From Streptomyces sp. NBC_01217 (GTDB lineage Bacteria > Actinomycetota > Actinomycetes > Streptomycetales > Streptomycetaceae), in assembly GCF_035994185.1 (NCBI RefSeq), contig NZ_CP108538.1, positions 5,371,501-5,435,500 of the forward strand: 64,000 nucleotides of DNA, written 5' to 3'. The position numbers and the translations under genes were made by a program. Positions 54,574 to 64,000 of this stretch are shown in pieces. Under the pieces are notes generated by a model. It was not told the DNA's origin. It ran no database searches and was given only the letters and a program-made list of their open reading frames with translations. The stretch's first letter is position 1. The number at the start of each line of letters is the position of its first letter.

Positions 54574-54896
54574 TGAGCGAGGCGACCGTTACCAGCAAGA
54601 CCTACTCGGACCCGCGCGACATTCTCGTCAAGCCGGTCGTTTCCGAGAAGAGCTACGCGCTGCTCGACGAGAACAAGTACACGTTCATCGTCGCGCCCGG
54701 CTCCAACAAGACCCAGATCAAGCAGGCCGTGGAAGCGGTCTTCTCGGTCAAGGTCACCGGGGTCAACACGATCAACCGGCAGGGCAAGCGCAAGCGCACC
54801 AAGACCGGCTTCGGCAAGCGCGCAGACACCAAGCGCGCCATCGTGACCCTCGCCGAGGGCGACCGTATCGACATCTTCGGCGGTCCGACCGCCTGA
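54573..54896 (+). CDS. rplW: 50S ribosomal protein L23
   Basis: 107 aa. [45 protein letters not shown] and [23 protein letters not shown] fit L23, which docks trigger factor and SRP at the tunnel exit. Coupled to rplD by TGATG. Confidence 0.98.
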   Translation: MSEATVTSKTYSDPRDILVKPVVSEKSYALLDENKYTFIVAPGSNKTQIKQAVEAVFSVKVTGVNTINRQGKRKRTKTGFGKRADTKRAIVTLAEGDRIDIFGGPTA

Positions 54897-54936
54897 GGGC
54901 GGTCTGGATCGTCCGGAATCGGACGAGGACTGAGAA

Positions 54937-55773
54937 ATGGGTATCCGCAAGTACAAGCCGACGACCCCGGGCCGTCGTGGCTCCAGCGTCGCCGACTTTG
55001 TCGAGATCACGCGGTCCACGCCGGAGAAGTCGCTGGTCCGCCCCCTGCACAGCAAGGGCGGCCGTAACAACGCCGGTCGTGTGACCGTTCGCCACCAGGG
55101 CGGTGGCCACAAGCGCGCCTACCGAGTGATCGACTTCCGTCGTCACGACAAGGACGGCGTGCCGGCCAAGGTCGCGCACATCGAGTACGACCCGAACCGC
55201 ACCGCGCGCATCGCGCTCCTGCACTACGCGGACGGCGAGAAGCGCTACATCATCGCGCCGCGTGGCCTGACGCAGGGCGACCGTGTCGAGAACGGCCCGG
55301 CCGCCGACATCAAGCCCGGCAACAACCTGGCGCTGCGCAACATCCCGGTCGGTACGACCATCCACGCCATCGAGCTGCGGCCCGGCGGCGGCGCGAAGTT
55401 CGCCCGTTCCGCGGGTGCCTCCGTGCAGCTGCTGGCGAAGGAGGGCACCATGGCCCACCTTCGTATGCCGTCGGGTGAAATCCGCCTGGTCGACGCCCGC
55501 TGCCGCGCCACCATCGGTGAGGTCGGCAACGCCGAGCAGTCGAACATCAACTGGGGCAAGGCCGGCCGCATGCGCTGGAAGGGCGTTCGCCCGACCGTCC
55601 GCGGTGTCGCGATGAACCCGGTTGACCACCCGCACGGTGGTGGTGAGGGCAAGACCTCCGGTGGTCGCCACCCGGTCTCGCCGTGGGGTCAGAAGGAGGG
55701 TCGTACTCGCTCGCCGAAGAAGGCATCGAGCAAGTACATCGTCCGCCGCCGCAAGACGAACAAGAAGCGCTAG
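54937..55773 (+). CDS. rplB: 50S ribosomal protein L2
   Basis: 278 aa. [17 protein letters not shown] at the start; [44 protein letters not shown] contains the conserved peptidyl-transferase-region His. ATG 54937 with GAGGACTGAG upstream. Confidence 0.98.
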   Translation: MGIRKYKPTTPGRRGSSVADFVEITRSTPEKSLVRPLHSKGGRNNAGRVTVRHQGGGHKRAYRVIDFRRHDKDGVPAKVAHIEYDPNRTARIALLHYADGEKRYIIAPRGLTQGDRVENGPAADIKPGNNLALRNIPVGTTIHAIELRPGGGAKFARSAGASVQLLAKEGTMAHLRMPSGEIRLVDARCRATIGEVGNAEQSNINWGKAGRMRWKGVRPTVRGVAMNPVDHPHGGGEGKTSGGRHPVSPWGQKEGRTRSPKKASSKYIVRRRKTNKKR

Positions 55774-55785
55774 GAGCGGGTTTAG

Positions 55786-56067
55786 ATGCCGCGCAGTCTC
55801 AAGAAGGGGCCCTTCGTCGACGGCCACCTCATCAAGAAGGTGGACGTACAGAACGAGGCAGGCACCAAGAACGTCATCAAGACCTGGTCCCGTCGCTCGA
55901 TGATCGTCCCGGCCATGCTGGGTCACACCATCGCGGTGCACAACGGCAAGATTCATGTCCCGGTGTTCGTCACCGAGTCGATGGTCGGCCACAAGCTCGG
56001 CGAGTTCTCGCCGACTCGCACCTTCCGCGGCCACGTCAAGGACGACCGGAAGTCGAAGCGCCGCTAA
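55786..56067 (+). CDS. rpsS: 30S ribosomal protein S19
   Basis: 93 aa. [19 protein letters not shown] and [23 protein letters not shown] are S19 signatures. ATG 55786, 12 bases past rplB. Confidence 0.98.
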   Translation: MPRSLKKGPFVDGHLIKKVDVQNEAGTKNVIKTWSRRSMIVPAMLGHTIAVHNGKIHVPVFVTESMVGHKLGEFSPTRTFRGHVKDDRKSKRR

Positions 56068-56107
56068 CGCGGGGTGACTGACTATGACTTACACCGAAGG
56101 GACAACC

Positions 56108-56455
56108 ATGGAAGCCAGGGCCCAGGCGCGGTACATCCGCGTCACGCCCATGAAGGCCCGCCGAGTGGTGGACCTCATCCGTGGCATGGATGCCACGGAG
56201 GCTCAGGCGGTCCTGCGTTTCGCCCCGCAGGCCGCGAGCGTGCCGGTTGGCAAGGTGCTTGACAGCGCCATTGCCAACGCCGCACACAACTACGACCACA
56301 CCGACGCCTCTTCGCTGGTCATCAGCGAGGCGTACGTGGACGAGGGCCCGACCCTGAAGCGGTTCCGTCCGCGTGCTCAGGGCCGTGCCTACCGGATCCG
56401 TAAGCGGACCAGCCACATCACCGTGGTCGTCAGCAGCAAGGAAGGAACCCGGTAA
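56108..56455 (+). CDS. rplV: 50S ribosomal protein L22
   Basis: 115 aa. [25 protein letters not shown] and [33 protein letters not shown] identify L22. I use ATG 56108 (GAAGGGAC upstream); ATG 56084 would add eight residues and cannot be excluded. Stop shares one base with rpsC (TAATG). Confidence 0.95.
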   Translation: MEARAQARYIRVTPMKARRVVDLIRGMDATEAQAVLRFAPQAASVPVGKVLDSAIANAAHNYDHTDASSLVISEAYVDEGPTLKRFRPRAQGRAYRIRKRTSHITVVVSSKEGTR

Positions 56456-57291
56456 TGGGCCAGAAGGTAAACCCGCACGGGTTCCGGCTCGGCATCACCA
56501 CGGACTTCAAGTCCCGTTGGTACGCCGACAAGCTGTACAAGGACTACGTCAAGGAAGACGTCGCCATTCGTCGCATGATGACGAAGGGCATGGAGCGGGC
56601 CGGCATCTCGAAGGTCGAGATCGAGCGCACCCGCGACCGCGTCCGCGTTGACATCCACACCGCCCGCCCGGGCATCGTCATCGGTCGCCGCGGCGCCGAG
56701 GCCGACCGCATCCGTGGCGAGCTGGAGAAGCTGACCGGCAAGCAGGTCCAGCTGAACATCCTCGAGGTCAAGAACCCCGAGGTGGACGCTCAGCTGGTGG
56801 CCCAGGCCGTTGCCGAGCAGCTCTCCTCCCGCGTCTCCTTCCGTCGTGCGATGCGCAAGAGCATGCAGAGCTCGATGAAGGCCGGCGCCAAGGGCATCAA
56901 GATCCAGTGCGGTGGCCGCCTCGGCGGCGCCGAGATGTCCCGCTCGGAGTTCTACCGCGAGGGCCGTGTGCCCCTGCACACGCTCCGTGCGAACGTCGAC
57001 TACGGCTTCTTCGAGGCCAAGACGACCTTCGGCCGCATCGGTGTGAAGGTCTGGATCTACAAGGGCGACGTCAAGAACATCGCCGAGGTCCGCGCCGAGA
57101 ACGCTGCTGCCCGCGCTGGCAACCGCCCGGCCCGTGGCGGCGCTGACCGCCCGGCCGGCCGCGGTGGCCGCGGTGGCGAGCGTGGCGGTCGCGGTCGCAA
57201 GCCGCAGCAGTCCGCGTCGGCAGCCGAGGCCCCCAAGGCCGAGGCTCCCGCCGCCGCTGCTCCGGCTGAGAGCACCGGAACGGAGGCCTGA
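56455..57291 (+). CDS. rpsC: 30S ribosomal protein S3 with long C-terminal tail
   Basis: 278 aa. N-terminal KH domain ([27 protein letters not shown]) and C-terminal domain ([36 protein letters not shown]). Beyond residue ~218 there is an RGG/Ala/Pro-rich tail ([20 protein letters not shown]) ~60 residues longer than E. coli S3. Confidence 0.97.
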   Translation: MGQKVNPHGFRLGITTDFKSRWYADKLYKDYVKEDVAIRRMMTKGMERAGISKVEIERTRDRVRVDIHTARPGIVIGRRGAEADRIRGELEKLTGKQVQLNILEVKNPEVDAQLVAQAVAEQLSSRVSFRRAMRKSMQSSMKAGAKGIKIQCGGRLGGAEMSRSEFYREGRVPLHTLRANVDYGFFEAKTTFGRIGVKVWIYKGDVKNIAEVRAENAAARAGNRPARGGADRPAGRGGRGGERGGRGRKPQQSASAAEAPKAEAPAAAAPAESTGTEA

Positions 57292-57296
57292 CCGAA

Positions 57297-57716
57297 ATGC
57301 TGATCCCCCGTAGGGTCAAGCACCGCAAGCAGCACCACCCGAAGCGCAGCGGTATGTCCAAGGGTGGCACGCAGGTTGCGTTCGGCGAGTACGGCATCCA
57401 GGCGCTGACCCCGGCGTACGTGACGAACCGCCAGATCGAGGCAGCTCGTATCGCGATGACCCGCCACATCAAGCGTGGCGGCAAGGTCTGGATCAACATC
57501 TACCCGGACCGTCCCCTGACGAAGAAGCCTGCCGAGACCCGCATGGGTTCCGGTAAGGGTTCTCCCGAGTGGTGGATCGCGAACGTCAAGCCGGGTCGGG
57601 TGATGTTCGAGCTGTCCTACCCGAACGAGAAGATTGCTCGTGAGGCGCTTACCCGCGCTGCTCACAAGCTTCCGATGAAGTGCCGGATCGTTCGGCGCGA
57701 GGCAGGTGAGTCGTGA
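57297..57716 (+). CDS. rplP: 50S ribosomal protein L16
   Basis: 139 aa. [24 protein letters not shown] and [42 protein letters not shown] are L16 signatures. ATG 57297. Confidence 0.98.
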   Translation: MLIPRRVKHRKQHHPKRSGMSKGGTQVAFGEYGIQALTPAYVTNRQIEAARIAMTRHIKRGGKVWINIYPDRPLTKKPAETRMGSGKGSPEWWIANVKPGRVMFELSYPNEKIAREALTRAAHKLPMKCRIVRREAGES

Positions 57717-57940
57717 TGTCGGCCGGTACCAAGGCGTCCGAGCTGCGCGAGCTGGGCAACGAGGAGCTCCTCAACAAGCTCCGCGAGGCCAAGGAAGAGC
57801 TGTTCAACCTCCGCTTCCAGGCGGCGACCGGACAGCTCGAGAACCACGGCCGGCTCAAGTCCGTCCGTAAGGACATCGCCCGGATCTACACCCTGATGCG
57901 CGAGCGCGAGCTGGGCATCGAGACGGTGGAGAGCGCCTGA
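57716..57940 (+). CDS. rpmC: 50S ribosomal protein L29
   Basis: 74 aa. [57 protein letters not shown] is the two-helix L29 fold. ATG 57716 shares a base with the rplP stop; GTG 57713 also possible. Confidence 0.97.
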   Translation: MSAGTKASELRELGNEELLNKLREAKEELFNLRFQAATGQLENHGRLKSVRKDIARIYTLMRERELGIETVESA

Positions 57941-58224
57941 TGAGCGAGAAGACTGTGACTGAGACGAACACCGACCGCGGTTTCCGCAAGACCCGTGAGG
58001 GTCTGGTCGTCAGCGACAAGATGGACAAGACCGTCGTCGTCGCTGTCGAGGACCGCGTCAAGCACGCGCTGTACGGCAAGGTCATCCGCCGTACGAACAA
58101 GCTCAAGGCGCACGACGAGCAGAACGCCGCAGGCGTCGGCGACCGCGTCCTCCTGATGGAGACCCGGCCGCTGTCCGCCACGAAGCGGTGGCGCGTCGTC
58201 GAGATCCTCGAGAAGGCCAAGTAA
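57940..58224 (+). CDS. rpsQ: 30S ribosomal protein S17
   Basis: 94 aa. [79 protein letters not shown] is S17. TGATG coupling to rpmC. Followed by a 106-bp structured gap. Confidence 0.98.
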   Translation: MSEKTVTETNTDRGFRKTREGLVVSDKMDKTVVVAVEDRVKHALYGKVIRRTNKLKAHDEQNAAGVGDRVLLMETRPLSATKRWRVVEILEKAK

Positions 58225-58226
58225 TT

Positions 58227-58248
58227 CCTGAGGGGCATTCCCCTCAGG
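58227..58248 (+). terminator. short hairpin after rpsQ
   Basis: CCTGAGGGG CATT CCCCTCAGG, a perfect 9-bp stem three bases after the rpsQ stop. Confidence 0.55.
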
Positions 58249-58264
58249 CAAGTTCCGCCAGGCT

Positions 58265-58302
58265 CGGTGGGGTTCGGACCTACCCAGGTTCGAACCCCGC
58301 CG
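58265..58302 (+). promoter_or_regulatory. 17-bp hairpin upstream of rplN
   Basis: 58265-58281 (CGGTGGGGTTCGGACCT) pairs with 58286-58302 through an ACCC loop, with two G-U pairs. It lies 28 bases before rplN. It could be a protein-binding regulatory site of the spc segment or a processing site. Confidence 0.55.
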
Positions 58303-58330
58303 GGAACCGGCAGACGATCAGGAGATAGAC

Positions 58331-58699
58331 GTGATCCAGCAGGAGTCGCGACTTCGCGTCGCCGACAACACGGGTGCGAAGGAAATCCTCACCATCCGTG
58401 TTCTCGGTGGTTCGGGTCGCCGCTACGCGGGCATCGGTGACGTCATCGTCGCCACCGTCAAGGACGCGATCCCCGGTGGCAACGTGAAGAAGGGTGACGT
58501 CGTCAAGGCCGTCATCGTTCGCACCGTCAAGGAGCGTCGTCGCCAGGATGGTTCGTACATCCGCTTCGACGAGAACGCCGCCGTCATTCTGAAGAACGAC
58601 GGCGACCCCCGCGGCACCCGTATCTTCGGCCCGGTGGGCCGTGAGCTGCGCGAGAAGAAGTTCATGAAGATCATCTCGCTCGCGCCGGAGGTGCTGTAA
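58331..58699 (+). CDS. rplN: 50S ribosomal protein L14
   Basis: 122 aa. [50 protein letters not shown] and [29 protein letters not shown] are typical. GTG 58331 with CAGGAG upstream. Confidence 0.98.
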   Translation: MIQQESRLRVADNTGAKEILTIRVLGGSGRRYAGIGDVIVATVKDAIPGGNVKKGDVVKAVIVRTVKERRRQDGSYIRFDENAAVILKNDGDPRGTRIFGPVGRELREKKFMKIISLAPEVL

Positions 58700-58701
58700 G
58701 C

Positions 58702-59025
58702 ATGAAGATCAAGAAGGGCGACCTGGTTCAGGTCATCACCGGTAAGGACAAGGGCAAGCAGGGCAAGGTCATCGTGGCCTATCCCGTGCAGAACCGCGTC
58801 CTCGTCGAGGGTGTCAACCGGGTCAAGAAGCACACCAAGGCCGGTCAGACCGCTCGCGGTTCGCAGACCGGTGGCATCGTCACGACCGAGGCTCCCATCC
58901 ACGTGAGCAACGTTCAGCTCGTCGTGGAGAAGGACGGCAACAAGGTCGTCACGCGCGTCGGTTACCGCTTCGACGACGAAGGCAACAAGATCCGCGTTGC
59001 CAAGCGGACGGGTGAGGACATCTGA
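58702..59025 (+). CDS. rplX: 50S ribosomal protein L24
   Basis: 107 aa with KOW motif [30 protein letters not shown] 58702, two bases after rplN; stop shares one base with rplE. Confidence 0.98.
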   Translation: MKIKKGDLVQVITGKDKGKQGKVIVAYPVQNRVLVEGVNRVKKHTKAGQTARGSQTGGIVTTEAPIHVSNVQLVVEKDGNKVVTRVGYRFDDEGNKIRVAKRTGEDI

Positions 59026-59582
59026 TGGCTACCACCACCACTCCGCGTCTGAAGACGAAGTACCGCGAGGAAATCGCCGGCAAGCTGCGTGAGGAGTTCT
59101 CCTTCGAGAACGTCATGCAGATTCCCGGCCTGGTCAAGATCGTGGTCAACATGGGTGTGGGCGACGCCGCCCGCGACTCCAAGCTGATCGACGGCGCCGT
59201 GCGCGACCTCACCACGATCACCGGCCAGAAGCCGGCCGTCACCAAGGCCCGCAAGTCCATCGCGCAGTTCAAGCTGCGCGAGGGCCAGCCGATCGGCTGC
59301 CACGTCACCCTCCGTGGTGACCGGATGTGGGAGTTCCTGGACCGTACGCTGTCGCTCGCGCTGCCGCGTATCCGTGACTTCCGTGGCCTGTCGCCGAAGC
59401 AGTTCGACGGCCGTGGCAACTACACCTTCGGTCTCACGGAGCAGGTCATGTTCCACGAGATCGACCAGGACAAGATCGACCGGGTCCGGGGCATGGACAT
59501 CACCGTGGTCACCACGGCGACCAATGACGACGAGGGTCGTGCCCTCCTTCGTCACCTCGGCTTCCCGTTCAAGGAGAACTGA
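59025..59582 (+). CDS. rplE: 50S ribosomal protein L5
   Basis: 185 aa. [57 protein letters not shown] identifies L5, which binds 5S rRNA. TGATG overlap with rplX. Confidence 0.98.
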   Translation: MATTTTPRLKTKYREEIAGKLREEFSFENVMQIPGLVKIVVNMGVGDAARDSKLIDGAVRDLTTITGQKPAVTKARKSIAQFKLREGQPIGCHVTLRGDRMWEFLDRTLSLALPRIRDFRGLSPKQFDGRGNYTFGLTEQVMFHEIDQDKIDRVRGMDITVVTTATNDDEGRALLRHLGFPFKEN

Positions 59583-59584
59583 CC

Positions 59585-59770
59585 GTGGCGAAGAAGGCTC
59601 TGATCGCTAAGGCCGCCCGTAAGCCGAAGTTCGGCGTTCGCGGGTACACCCGCTGCCAGCGCTGCGGCCGGCCCCACTCCGTCTACCGCAAGTTCGGCCT
59701 GTGCCGCGTGTGCCTTCGTGAGATGGCTCACCGTGGCGAGCTGCCGGGCGTGACCAAGAGCTCCTGGTAA
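59585..59770 (+). CDS. rpsZ: 30S ribosomal protein S14, type Z
   Basis: 61 aa. Short zinc form with CQRC and CRVC pairs ([42 protein letters not shown]). GTG 59585, two bases after rplE. The 224-bp gap to rpsH probably contains a promoter, but none stands out. Confidence 0.98.
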   Translation: MAKKALIAKAARKPKFGVRGYTRCQRCGRPHSVYRKFGLCRVCLREMAHRGELPGVTKSSW

Positions 59771-59994
59771 TTCTCCTTCGCCCTTTGGGCGTCGGGAATT
59801 GACGGAAGCTCTCGGTAAGCATCTGGTCGGCAGGAGCCCGCCCTCACATGCCGTAGGCTTGTGGGGTTGGGCGCCTGCCGCCCAAGACCGACTTACTACG
59901 CCGTAGGTCCCCGCACCGCACCCGTCCCGCCACTGAGTGGGGAGAGGGATGGCGCATACAGGAAACCCCGGCGAGAGAGGCCGAAGGCCAATTC

Positions 59995-60393
59995 ATGACC
60001 ATGACTGATCCCATCGCAGACATGCTCACGCGTCTGCGTAACGCGAACTCGGCATACCACGACGACGTCGTGATGCCGCACAGCAAGATCAAGTCGCACA
60101 TCGCGGAGATCCTCCAGCAGGAGGGCTTCATCACCGGCTGGAAGGTCGAGGACGCCGAGGTCGGCAAGAACCTCGTCCTCGAGCTGAAGTTCGGCCCGAA
60201 CCGCGAGCGCTCGATCGCCGGCATCAAGCGAATCTCGAAGCCGGGTCTGCGTGTATACGCAAAGTCCACCAACCTGCCGAAGGTCCTCGGCGGCCTGGGC
60301 GTGGCGATCATCTCCACGTCCCACGGTCTCCTGACCGGCCAGCAGGCCAGCAAGAAGGGCGTAGGTGGGGAAGTCCTCGCCTACGTCTGGTAG
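59995..60393 (+). CDS. rpsH: 30S ribosomal protein S8
   Basis: 132 aa. [25 protein letters not shown] and [36 protein letters not shown] fit S8. ATG 59995; ATG 60001 is an alternative. Confidence 0.98.
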   Translation: MTMTDPIADMLTRLRNANSAYHDDVVMPHSKIKSHIAEILQQEGFITGWKVEDAEVGKNLVLELKFGPNRERSIAGIKRISKPGLRVYAKSTNLPKVLGGLGVAIISTSHGLLTGQQASKKGVGGEVLAYVW

Positions 60394-60414
60394 TCGGGAA
60401 CGGAGGAATAGCCA

Positions 60415-60954
60415 ATGTCGCGAATCGGCAAGCTCCCCATCCAGGTTCCCGCCGGTGTGGACGTCACCATCGATGGCCGCACGGTCGCGGTGAAGGGCCC
60501 CAAGGGTTCCCTCTCGCACACCGTTGCTGCGCCGATCGAGGTCACCAAGGGTGAGGACGGCGTCCTGAACGTCGTCCGCCCGAACGACGAGCGTCAGAAC
60601 AAGGCCCTTCACGGCCTGTCCCGCACGCTGGTGGCGAACATGATCACCGGTGTGACCCAGGGATACATCAAGGCGCTCGAGATCAGTGGTGTCGGTTACC
60701 GCGTCCAGGCGAAGGGCTCCAACCTGGAGTTCGCCCTGGGCTACAGCCACCCGATCCTGATCGAGGCCCCGGAGGGCATCACCTTCAAGGTGGAGTCCCC
60801 CACGAAGTTCTCGGTCGAGGGCATCGACAAGCAGAAGGTCGGCGAGACCGCGGCCAAGATCCGCAAGCTGCGGAAGCCTGACCCGTACAAGGCCAAGGGC
60901 GTCAAGTACGCCGGCGAGGTCATCCGCCGCAAGGTCGGAAAGGCGGGTAAGTAG
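60415..60954 (+). CDS. rplF: 50S ribosomal protein L6
   Basis: 179 aa. [34 protein letters not shown] and [30 protein letters not shown] are typical. ATG 60415 with CGGAGGAA upstream. Confidence 0.98.
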   Translation: MSRIGKLPIQVPAGVDVTIDGRTVAVKGPKGSLSHTVAAPIEVTKGEDGVLNVVRPNDERQNKALHGLSRTLVANMITGVTQGYIKALEISGVGYRVQAKGSNLEFALGYSHPILIEAPEGITFKVESPTKFSVEGIDKQKVGETAAKIRKLRKPDPYKAKGVKYAGEVIRRKVGKAGK

Positions 60955-60956
60955 CC

Positions 60957-61340
60957 ATGGCATACGGTGTAAAGATCGCCAAGGGCGACGCGTACAAGCG
61001 TGCGGCCCTCAAGCGTCGTCACATTCGTGTCCGCAAGCACATCTCCGGTTCGCCGGAGCGTCCGCGCTTGGTCGTGACGCGGTCCAACCGCCACATGGTC
61101 GCTCAGGTCATCGACGACATCGCGGGCCACACGCTCGCGTCGGCGTCGACCCTGGACGTGTCCATCCGTGGTGGCGAGGGTGACAAGAGCACCCAGGCCA
61201 AGCAGGTCGGCGCCCTGGTCGCTGAGCGCGCCAAGGCCGCAGGCGTCGAGGCCGTCGTGTTTGACCGCGGTGGTAACCAGTACGCCGGGCGGATTGCCGC
61301 TCTGGCTGACGCCGCCCGTGAAGCCGGGCTGAAGTTCTAA
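60957..61340 (+). CDS. rplR: 50S ribosomal protein L18
   Basis: 127 aa. [35 protein letters not shown] and [28 protein letters not shown] identify L18. ATG 60957, two bases after rplF. Confidence 0.98.
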   Translation: MAYGVKIAKGDAYKRAALKRRHIRVRKHISGSPERPRLVVTRSNRHMVAQVIDDIAGHTLASASTLDVSIRGGEGDKSTQAKQVGALVAERAKAAGVEAVVFDRGGNQYAGRIAALADAAREAGLKF

Positions 61341-61387
61341 GCCCCGGTTCCTACGCACAGCGGACGTAACAGAGAGAGGTAAATCCA

Positions 61388-61993
61388 ATGGCTGGACCCC
61401 AGCGCCGCGGAAGCGGTGCCGGTGGCGGCGAGCGGCGGGACCGGAAGGGCCGTGACGGCGGTGCAGCTGCCGCCGAGAAGACCGCGTACGTTGAGCGCGT
61501 TGTCGCGATCAACCGCGTCGCCAAGGTTGTGAAGGGTGGTCGTCGCTTCAGCTTCACCGCGCTGGTCGTGGTGGGCGATGGTGACGGCACCGTCGGTGTC
61601 GGTTACGGCAAGGCCAAGGAAGTTCCCGCGGCCATCGCCAAGGGCGTGGAAGAAGCCAAGAAGAACTTCTTCAAGGTTCCGCGTATCCAGGGCACCATTC
61701 CTCACCCGATCCAGGGCGAGAAGGCTGCGGGCGTCGTCCTGCTGAAGCCTGCTTCCCCCGGTACCGGTGTTATCGCCGGTGGCCCGGTGCGCGCCGTTCT
61801 GGAGTGCGCCGGCGTTCACGACATCCTGTCGAAGTCGCTCGGCTCCGACAACGCGATCAACATCGTGCACGCGACCGTGGCGGCCCTCAAGGGCCTGCAG
61901 CGTCCCGAGGAGATCGCGGCTCGCCGTGGTCTGCCCCTCGAGGACGTCGCCCCCGCGGCTCTGCTTCGTGCGCGTGCGGGAGCGGGTGCGTAA
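61388..61993 (+). CDS. rpsE: 30S ribosomal protein S5
   Basis: 201 aa. Basic/Gly-rich N-terminus, then [46 protein letters not shown] (S5 domain). ATG 61388 with GAGAGAGG upstream. Confidence 0.98.
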   Translation: MAGPQRRGSGAGGGERRDRKGRDGGAAAAEKTAYVERVVAINRVAKVVKGGRRFSFTALVVVGDGDGTVGVGYGKAKEVPAAIAKGVEEAKKNFFKVPRIQGTIPHPIQGEKAAGVVLLKPASPGTGVIAGGPVRAVLECAGVHDILSKSLGSDNAINIVHATVAALKGLQRPEEIAARRGLPLEDVAPAALLRARAGAGA

Positions 61994-62175
61994 TGGCTCG
62001 CCTCAAGATCACGCAGACGAAGTCGTACATCGGCAGCAAGCAGAACCACCGCGACACCCTTCGTTCGCTCGGGCTCAAGCGCCTGCACGACGTGGTTGTC
62101 AAGGAGGACCGCCCCGAGTTCCGCGGAATGGTGCACACCGTCCGCCACCTCGTGACGGTTGAGGAGGTCGACTGA
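61993..62175 (+). CDS. rpmD: 50S ribosomal protein L30
   Basis: 60 aa. [53 protein letters not shown] is bacterial L30. TAATG overlap with rpsE. Confidence 0.98.
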   Translation: MARLKITQTKSYIGSKQNHRDTLRSLGLKRLHDVVVKEDRPEFRGMVHTVRHLVTVEEVD

Positions 62176-62176
62176 C

Positions 62177-62632
62177 ATGGCGGAGAACAAGCCGCTGAAG
62201 GCCCATGACCTCCGGCCCGCCCCGGGCGCCAAGACCGCCAAGACCCGTGTGGGTCGTGGTGAGGCGTCCAAGGGTAAGACCGCCGGTCGTGGCACCAAGG
62301 GCACCAAGGCCCGTTACCAGGTTCCGGAGCGCTTCGAGGGTGGGCAGATGCCCCTCCACATGCGTCTCCCGAAGCTCAAGGGCTTCAAGAACCCGTTCCG
62401 CACCGAGTACCAGGTCGTGAACCTGGACAAGCTCGCGACGCTCTACCCCGAGGGTGGAGAGGTCACCGTGGCCGACCTGGTCGCCAAGGGTGCGGTGCGC
62501 AACAACCACCTCGTCAAGGTCCTCGGACAGGGCGAGATCTCCGTGGCGCTGCAGGTTTCGGTTGACGCCGTCTCCGGCTCCGCCAAGGAGAAGATTGCCG
62601 CCGCCGGCGGCACCGTCACTGAGCTCGTCTGA
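62177..62632 (+). CDS. rplO: 50S ribosomal protein L15
   Basis: 151 aa. [40 protein letters not shown] and [22 protein letters not shown] are typical. ATG 62177, one base after rpmD. Confidence 0.98.
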   Translation: MAENKPLKAHDLRPAPGAKTAKTRVGRGEASKGKTAGRGTKGTKARYQVPERFEGGQMPLHMRLPKLKGFKNPFRTEYQVVNLDKLATLYPEGGEVTVADLVAKGAVRNNHLVKVLGQGEISVALQVSVDAVSGSAKEKIAAAGGTVTELV

Positions 62633-62666
62633 GACAACTCGGACAACTCGATGGCCTGAACACCCG

Positions 62667-62700
62667 ACCGGGGATGCCTCTTATTTGGGGCATCCCCGGT
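62667..62700 (+). terminator. hairpin between rplO and secY
   Basis: ACCGGGGATGCC (62667-62678) and GGCATCCCCGGT (62689-62700), a perfect 12-bp stem with a T-rich loop. secY 157 bases further on may have its own promoter. Confidence 0.7.
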
Positions 62701-62856
62701 TGGTCGTTCCTAGGGGGGCATGGTCGCCGGTAAGGTGGCGTGCACTGTTGCTGTGGTAACCCCTGGGCACCCGCCCGGGAATCTTTGACTGTTACGTATT
62801 CGTCGATCCTCAAGACCGTCACCTCTACGCAATGCGCGGGGGTCGCAGGAGGCACC

Positions 62857-64000
62857 GTGCTCACCGCGTTCGCCCGGGCGTTCAAGACGCCCGACCTGCG
62901 CAAGAAGCTGTTCTTCACGCTCGGCATCATCGTGCTCTACCGGCTCGGGGCGCACATCCCGGTACCGGGAGTGAGCTACGAGAACGTCCAGACCTGTGTT
63001 GACCAGGCCAGCAAGGGCAACAACAGCCTCTTCGGCCTGGTGAACATGTTCAGCGGTGGTGCACTGCTGCAGATCACGATCTTCGCGCTCGGCATCATGC
63101 CGTACATCACGGCCAGCATCATTCTTCAGCTGCTGACCGTGGTGATTCCCCGACTCGAGGCCCTCAAGAAGGAGGGGCAGTCCGGCCAGGCCAAGATCAC
63201 GCAGTACACGCGTTATCTGACCGTCGCGCTCGCCATCCTCCAGGGCACCGGCCTGGTGGCCACCGCCACCAGCGGCGCCCTCTTCAGCGGTTGCCCGGTC
63301 GCCGACCAGATCGTGCCGAACCAGTCGATCTTCACCACCATCGTGATGGTGGTCACGATGACCGCGGGCACCGCGGCCGTCATGTGGCTCGGTGAGCTCA
63401 TCACCGACCGTGGCATCGGCAACGGCATGTCGATCCTGATGTTCATCTCGATCGCCGCCAGCTTCCCCGGCGCCCTGTGGGCCATCAAGACCAGCGGCAA
63501 GCTGGCCGACGGCTGGATCGAGTTCGGCACCGTCATCCTGATCGGCTTCGTGATGGTGGGCCTCGTCGTCTTCGTCGAGCAGGCCCAGCGCCGAATCCCG
63601 GTGCAGTACGCGAAGCGCATGATCGGCCGCAGGTCGTACGGCGGTACCTCGACGTACATCCCGCTGAAGGTCAATCAGGCGGGTGTGATTCCGGTCATCT
63701 TCGCTTCTTCGCTGCTCTACATCCCTGCTTTGATCGTCCAGTTCTCCAACTCGACCGCCGGCTGGGCGACCTGGATCAAGGACAACTTCGTCAAGGGCGA
63801 CCACCCGTACTACATCACGACGTACTTCCTCTTGATCGTCTTCTTCGCCTTCTTCTATGTGGCGATCTCGTTCAACCCCGAGGAAGTCGCCGACAACATG
63901 AAGAAGTATGGTGGCTTCATCCCGGGTATCCGGGCGGGTCGACCTACTGCCGAGTATCTGAGCTACGTGCTCAACAGGATCACTTGGCCGGGCTCGCTGT
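62857..64000 (+). CDS. secY: protein translocase subunit SecY (runs off window)
   Basis: 381 residues visible. LTAFARAFKTPDLRKKLFFTLGIIVLYRLGAHIPVPG (TM1), NMFSGGALLQITIFALGIMPYITASIILQLL (plug and TM2 region) and IRAGRPTAEYLSYVLNRITWPGSL (TM7/8 loop) are intact. GTG 62857 with GCAGGAGG upstream. Pore of the Sec channel, partner of secE earlier in this window. Confidence 0.97.
   Translation, partial: MLTAFARAFKTPDLRKKLFFTLGIIVLYRLGAHIPVPGVSYENVQTCVDQASKGNNSLFGLVNMFSGGALLQITIFALGIMPYITASIILQLLTVVIPRLEALKKEGQSGQAKITQYTRYLTVALAILQGTGLVATATSGALFSGCPVADQIVPNQSIFTTIVMVVTMTAGTAAVMWLGELITDRGIGNGMSILMFISIAASFPGALWAIKTSGKLADGWIEFGTVILIGFVMVGLVVFVEQAQRRIPVQYAKRMIGRRSYGGTSTYIPLKVNQAGVIPVIFASSLLYIPALIVQFSNSTAGWATWIKDNFVKGDHPYYITTYFLLIVFFAFFYVAISFNPEEVADNMKKYGGFIPGIRAGRPTAEYLSYVLNRITWPGSL

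Overview
The window comes from a high-GC actinobacterium, almost certainly a Streptomyces. Evidence: very GC-rich codon choice, many GTG starts and a TTG start for rpoB, single-nucleotide and 4-nt gene overlaps, and a gene order (second nuo cluster - htpX - ogt/alkB - yajQ - tRNA-Tyr - rpmG/maoC pair - murB - aspC - tRNA-Trp - secE/nusG - rplKA - rplJL - rpoBC - rpsLG/fusA/tuf - S10/spc ribosomal operon) that matches my memory of the Streptomyces core chromosome. All identifications are by eye from protein sequence; no database was searched.

Layout. 1-555 is the 5' end of a sensor histidine kinase on the minus strand. 726-10533 is a ten-gene operon for a partial complex I (nuoA, B, C, H, I, J, K, L, M, N); the quinone/NADH-module genes nuoD, E, F and G are absent. 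10631-14844 holds mscL, htpX, yccF, a GlsB/YeaQ-type protein, an ogt-alkB alkylation-repair pair and yajQ. 15010-19451 is more accessory: tRNA-Tyr, a solitary 679-aa TnpB/Cas12-like RuvC protein, a 48-bp perfect palindrome, an NAD(P)-binding protein and a degenerate amidohydrolase. 19754-28236 has tRNA-Thr, tRNA-Met, rpmG, two MaoC-fold dehydratase subunits, a TetR/MFS efflux unit with two matching operators, murB, a divergent SDR/TetR pair, an adenosine-deaminase-family gene and an aspartate aminotransferase.

28462-45701 is the transcription/translation block: tRNA-Trp, secE, nusG, rplK, rplA, rplJ, rplL, rpoB, rpoC, rpsL, rpsG, fusA, tuf. 45806-52442 is a minus-strand island separating tuf from rpsJ. 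It carries a three-gene coupled operon for predicted RNA repair (RNA ligase-kinase; MJ1316-nuclease-nucleotidyltransferase fusion; GNAT) and a PIG-L-family lipoprotein gene broken by one amber codon. 52952-64000 is the S10/spc ribosomal protein operon from rpsJ to a truncated secY.

The most interesting points are the RNA-repair operon lodged between ribosomal operons, the TnpB-like gene without a transposase, a 25-nt leader element shared by the rpsL and rpsJ leaders (24/25 identical), a three-helix structure between rplJ and rplL, the partial complex I with a dispersed repeat read through inside nuoC, and the amber-interrupted PIG-L gene.
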